NCBI GenBank assembly: GCA_040387515.1
Contig: JAZKDP010000011.1
Coordinates: 174,244 to 238,243, forward strand
DNA: 64,000 nucleotides
Origin: Methylotenera_A sp040387515
GTDB lineage: Bacteria; Pseudomonadota; Gammaproteobacteria; Burkholderiales; Methylophilaceae
Direction of reading: 5' to 3'
In this document: positions 62,552 to 64,000 of the stretch, piece by piece
Position numbering within the stretch: position 1 is the stretch's first letter
Layout of the letters: every line of letters begins with the position of its first letter
The notes under the pieces: generated by a model
Databases searched by the model: none
The model's input: only the letters and a program-made list of their open reading frames with translations
What the model was told of the DNA's origin: nothing
Made by a program: the position numbers and the translations under genes

Positions 62552-64000
62552 TTAATAGTTCCAAGTGATGCCCGCATAAGCAGAGCGGCCATCTCCGGGT
62601 AAAAACAATGATTGATTGGTACCAAGGCGTGTCGCATCTAAAATCACACTAGTAGATGCGGTGTACTTTTTGTCGGTTAAATTACGCACGTCTAAAAACC
62701 ATGAGAAGTGCTTATTGACTTGTTGGCCTGTTTTAAAACCAAATAGCGTGTAACTATCGGCGTATAAGGTTTCTGCAAAATCAACCGCATAGCGTTGCGG
62801 CGAAAACTCTACCGTTGGACCAACATAAAAACCATGATTTCGATACATTAACTCGCCGCGCAATAAACTTTTTTGTAAGCCGGGCAAATCGCGATTGCCA
62901 AATGTATTGTCATTATCAAACTTGAATTGGTTGATCAACAAACTTTGGCGCCACTCTAAATGCCAAGGTAATCTGGCGGTTAAACCTAATTCAATACCTG
63001 CGTGAACGGTTTTATCGGCATTGGTAGTTTGCGTGGCAGCGGCTGGATTATTGCCCGCTGCAAACACGGCAGTTTGCAATAACTCATTATTTAACTTGGC
63101 GTAGTAAGCTGAAAAATCCCAGTCGATTACCTCACTGTTACCACGCGTACCCACTTCAAATGTGGTGCCATCTTGCGCATCTACGATATTTGGCGTTAAA
63201 CCGCCAGTTAACTCACCAAAAGATGGCGGTTCGTAACTGCGCGACACGTTGGCGTAAAATTGCACATTTGGTTGGTAATCATATAAAACGCCAACTTTAG
63301 GATTCGTTTGCACATAAGTAGCATCAAAACTCTCATCTTGCGCAGCGCTGGTGAAAAACTTATCTTTTAATTGACGTTGCGAATGCGTGTATTGCAAACC
63401 AGTGACCAACGAGATATCTGGCAGCATATAAAAGCGGTTTTCTGCATAAGCTTCCAAATTTTTAGACCGGTTTTCTAGCTTATTTTGTCTTGCGCCCCTT
63501 ACTCCTTGATTGTTTGTCCATCTGTCGTCATAGCCCACACCAAAACTTGGGTTAACACCTAAAATGAACTCATTTTTATGCCCAAAAAGTTCGCCCTCTT
63601 GCGAATACTTAGCCTCAAAACCATAGTCGTTCGTGTCTTGATCTAGCACTTGAAAAATAGGATGAAATAAATCTTTGTGCGAAAAATACGCGCTCAATTG
63701 CAAATTACTGTGGTCGCCAATTTGTATATTGGTTTTATTGGCAACGCGAATCAAATCAATATCGCGCTTTTGCTGGCCTGTGCTTGTGCTCAAAAATGAA
63801 TCGCTAGGATCATCTTTTAATTGCGCTTTGGTTAGATTACCAGGTAAATTTGAATCACTTTTGGCATAGCCAACATAGAAACGCGTTTCTATGTCGCTAT
63901 TGATACGATAGCCAAAGTTTGCATTGATGCGCTCGGTATTTTGTGTCGCATTATCGCGGAAACCGTCCTGATTAAATGTGCTGCCGCTAACAAAATAATC
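62552..64000 (-). CDS. TonB-dependent outer-membrane receptor, 5' end beyond the window
   Basis: About 482 codons of the C-terminal part of a receptor barrel are in the window; the reading frame stays open to base 64000, so the plug and signal peptide lie outside. DYFVSGSTFNQDGFRDN at the visible start, then barrel strands, with LPGDGRSAYAGITWNY at the end; the last residue is aromatic (Tyr), one short of the usual C-terminal Phe. The barrel resembles FecA/ferric dicitrate-type receptors. It precedes the other receptor gene by 84 nt with a hairpin between. Confidence 0.87.
   Translation of the reverse strand, partial: DYFVSGSTFNQDGFRDNATQNTERINANFGYRINSDIETRFYVGYAKSDSNLPGNLTKAQLKDDPSDSFLSTSTGQQKRDIDLIRVANKTNIQIGDHSNLQLSAYFSHKDLFHPIFQVLDQDTNDYGFEAKYSQEGELFGHKNEFILGVNPSFGVGYDDRWTNNQGVRGARQNKLENRSKNLEAYAENRFYMLPDISLVTGLQYTHSQRQLKDKFFTSAAQDESFDATYVQTNPKVGVLYDYQPNVQFYANVSRSYEPPSFGELTGGLTPNIVDAQDGTTFEVGTRGNSEVIDWDFSAYYAKLNNELLQTAVFAAGNNPAAATQTTNADKTVHAGIELGLTARLPWHLEWRQSLLINQFKFDNDNTFGNRDLPGLQKSLLRGELMYRNHGFYVGPTVEFSPQRYAVDFAETLYADSYTLFGFKTGQQVNKHFSWFLDVRNLTDKKYTASTSVILDATRLGTNQSLFLPGDGRSAYAGITWNY

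Noticed and set aside
1..64000. CRISPR array, tRNA/rRNA genes, insertion sequences, prophage or a defence island
   Set aside because: No repeat-spacer structure, tRNA-like cloverleaf, transposase, integrase or restriction gene was recognised; the window reads as core chromosome.

Overview
The window looks like a chromosome segment of a betaproteobacterium, most likely a Methylophilaceae member (Methylotenera-like). This is inference. It rests on moderately AT-rich DNA, betaproteobacterial versions of type IV pilus, Lpt, Ubi and Bio proteins, a FolE2-type GTP cyclohydrolase, a PEP-CTERM protein, and the gene orders lptD-surA-pdxA-rsmA and leuS-lptE-holA-proA-nadD. Two runs of exactly ten N show that it is a draft scaffold; each falls inside a gene (a ubiquinone hydroxylase and bioB). 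I see no phage, insertion sequence, CRISPR array, tRNA or rRNA gene.

Layout. 1-2.6 kb: a type IV major pilin, then on the other strand a cyclic-nucleotide-binding/rhodanese protein and a class II-like cyclic-nucleotide phosphodiesterase. 2.8-7.9 kb: a carboxylesterase, the isoprenoid operon xseB-ispA-dxs, and folE2. 8-12.4 kb (minus): a retropepsin-like protein, an MFS transporter, aroC, a glutamine amidotransferase and rluE. 12.5-17.4 kb: icd, a cold-shock gene with a strong promoter and long leader, and pilB-pilC without pilD. 17.5-23.9 kb (minus): amgK-murU (peptidoglycan recycling), pepP, ubiH, a ubiI-like gene and dsbC. 24.1-30.4 kb: lptD-surA-pdxA-rsmA-adk (outer-membrane biogenesis). 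30.4-38 kb: a PACE-type membrane protein, a LapA-like protein, leuS-lptE-holA-proA-nadD. 38-43.5 kb (minus): a PEP-CTERM protein and the full biotin operon bioB-F-H-C-D. 43.5-52.6 kb: comF, trmL, the conserved yibN-grxC-secB-gpsA block divergent from gpmI-envC, a lipoprotein, a small HExxH protein and yjbQ. 52.7-57.8 kb: an ArsR/SRPBCC pair, a lipoprotein, a lytic transglycosylase and clpB. 57.9-64 kb (minus): two TonB-dependent receptors (one cut by the window end), a PepSY membrane protein and a Cys/His-motif BNR-repeat protein, which look like a metal or siderophore uptake unit.

Much of the window serves the cell envelope: LPS export (LptD, LptE), porin folding (SurA), murein recycling (AmgK, MurU), murein hydrolysis (EnvC, lytic transglycosylase), disulfide handling (DsbC, Grx) and pili. 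The most unusual non-coding structure is a set of degenerate 16-18 bp tandem repeats with TTAA-type cores, packed between genes at about 1.8, 46.3, 46.85, 48.4 and 52.75 kb. The best candidates for under-described biology are these repeats, the cNMP-receptor/phosphodiesterase pair beside a pilin, and the TonB/PepSY/BNR cluster. None is clearly a new defence or mobile system.
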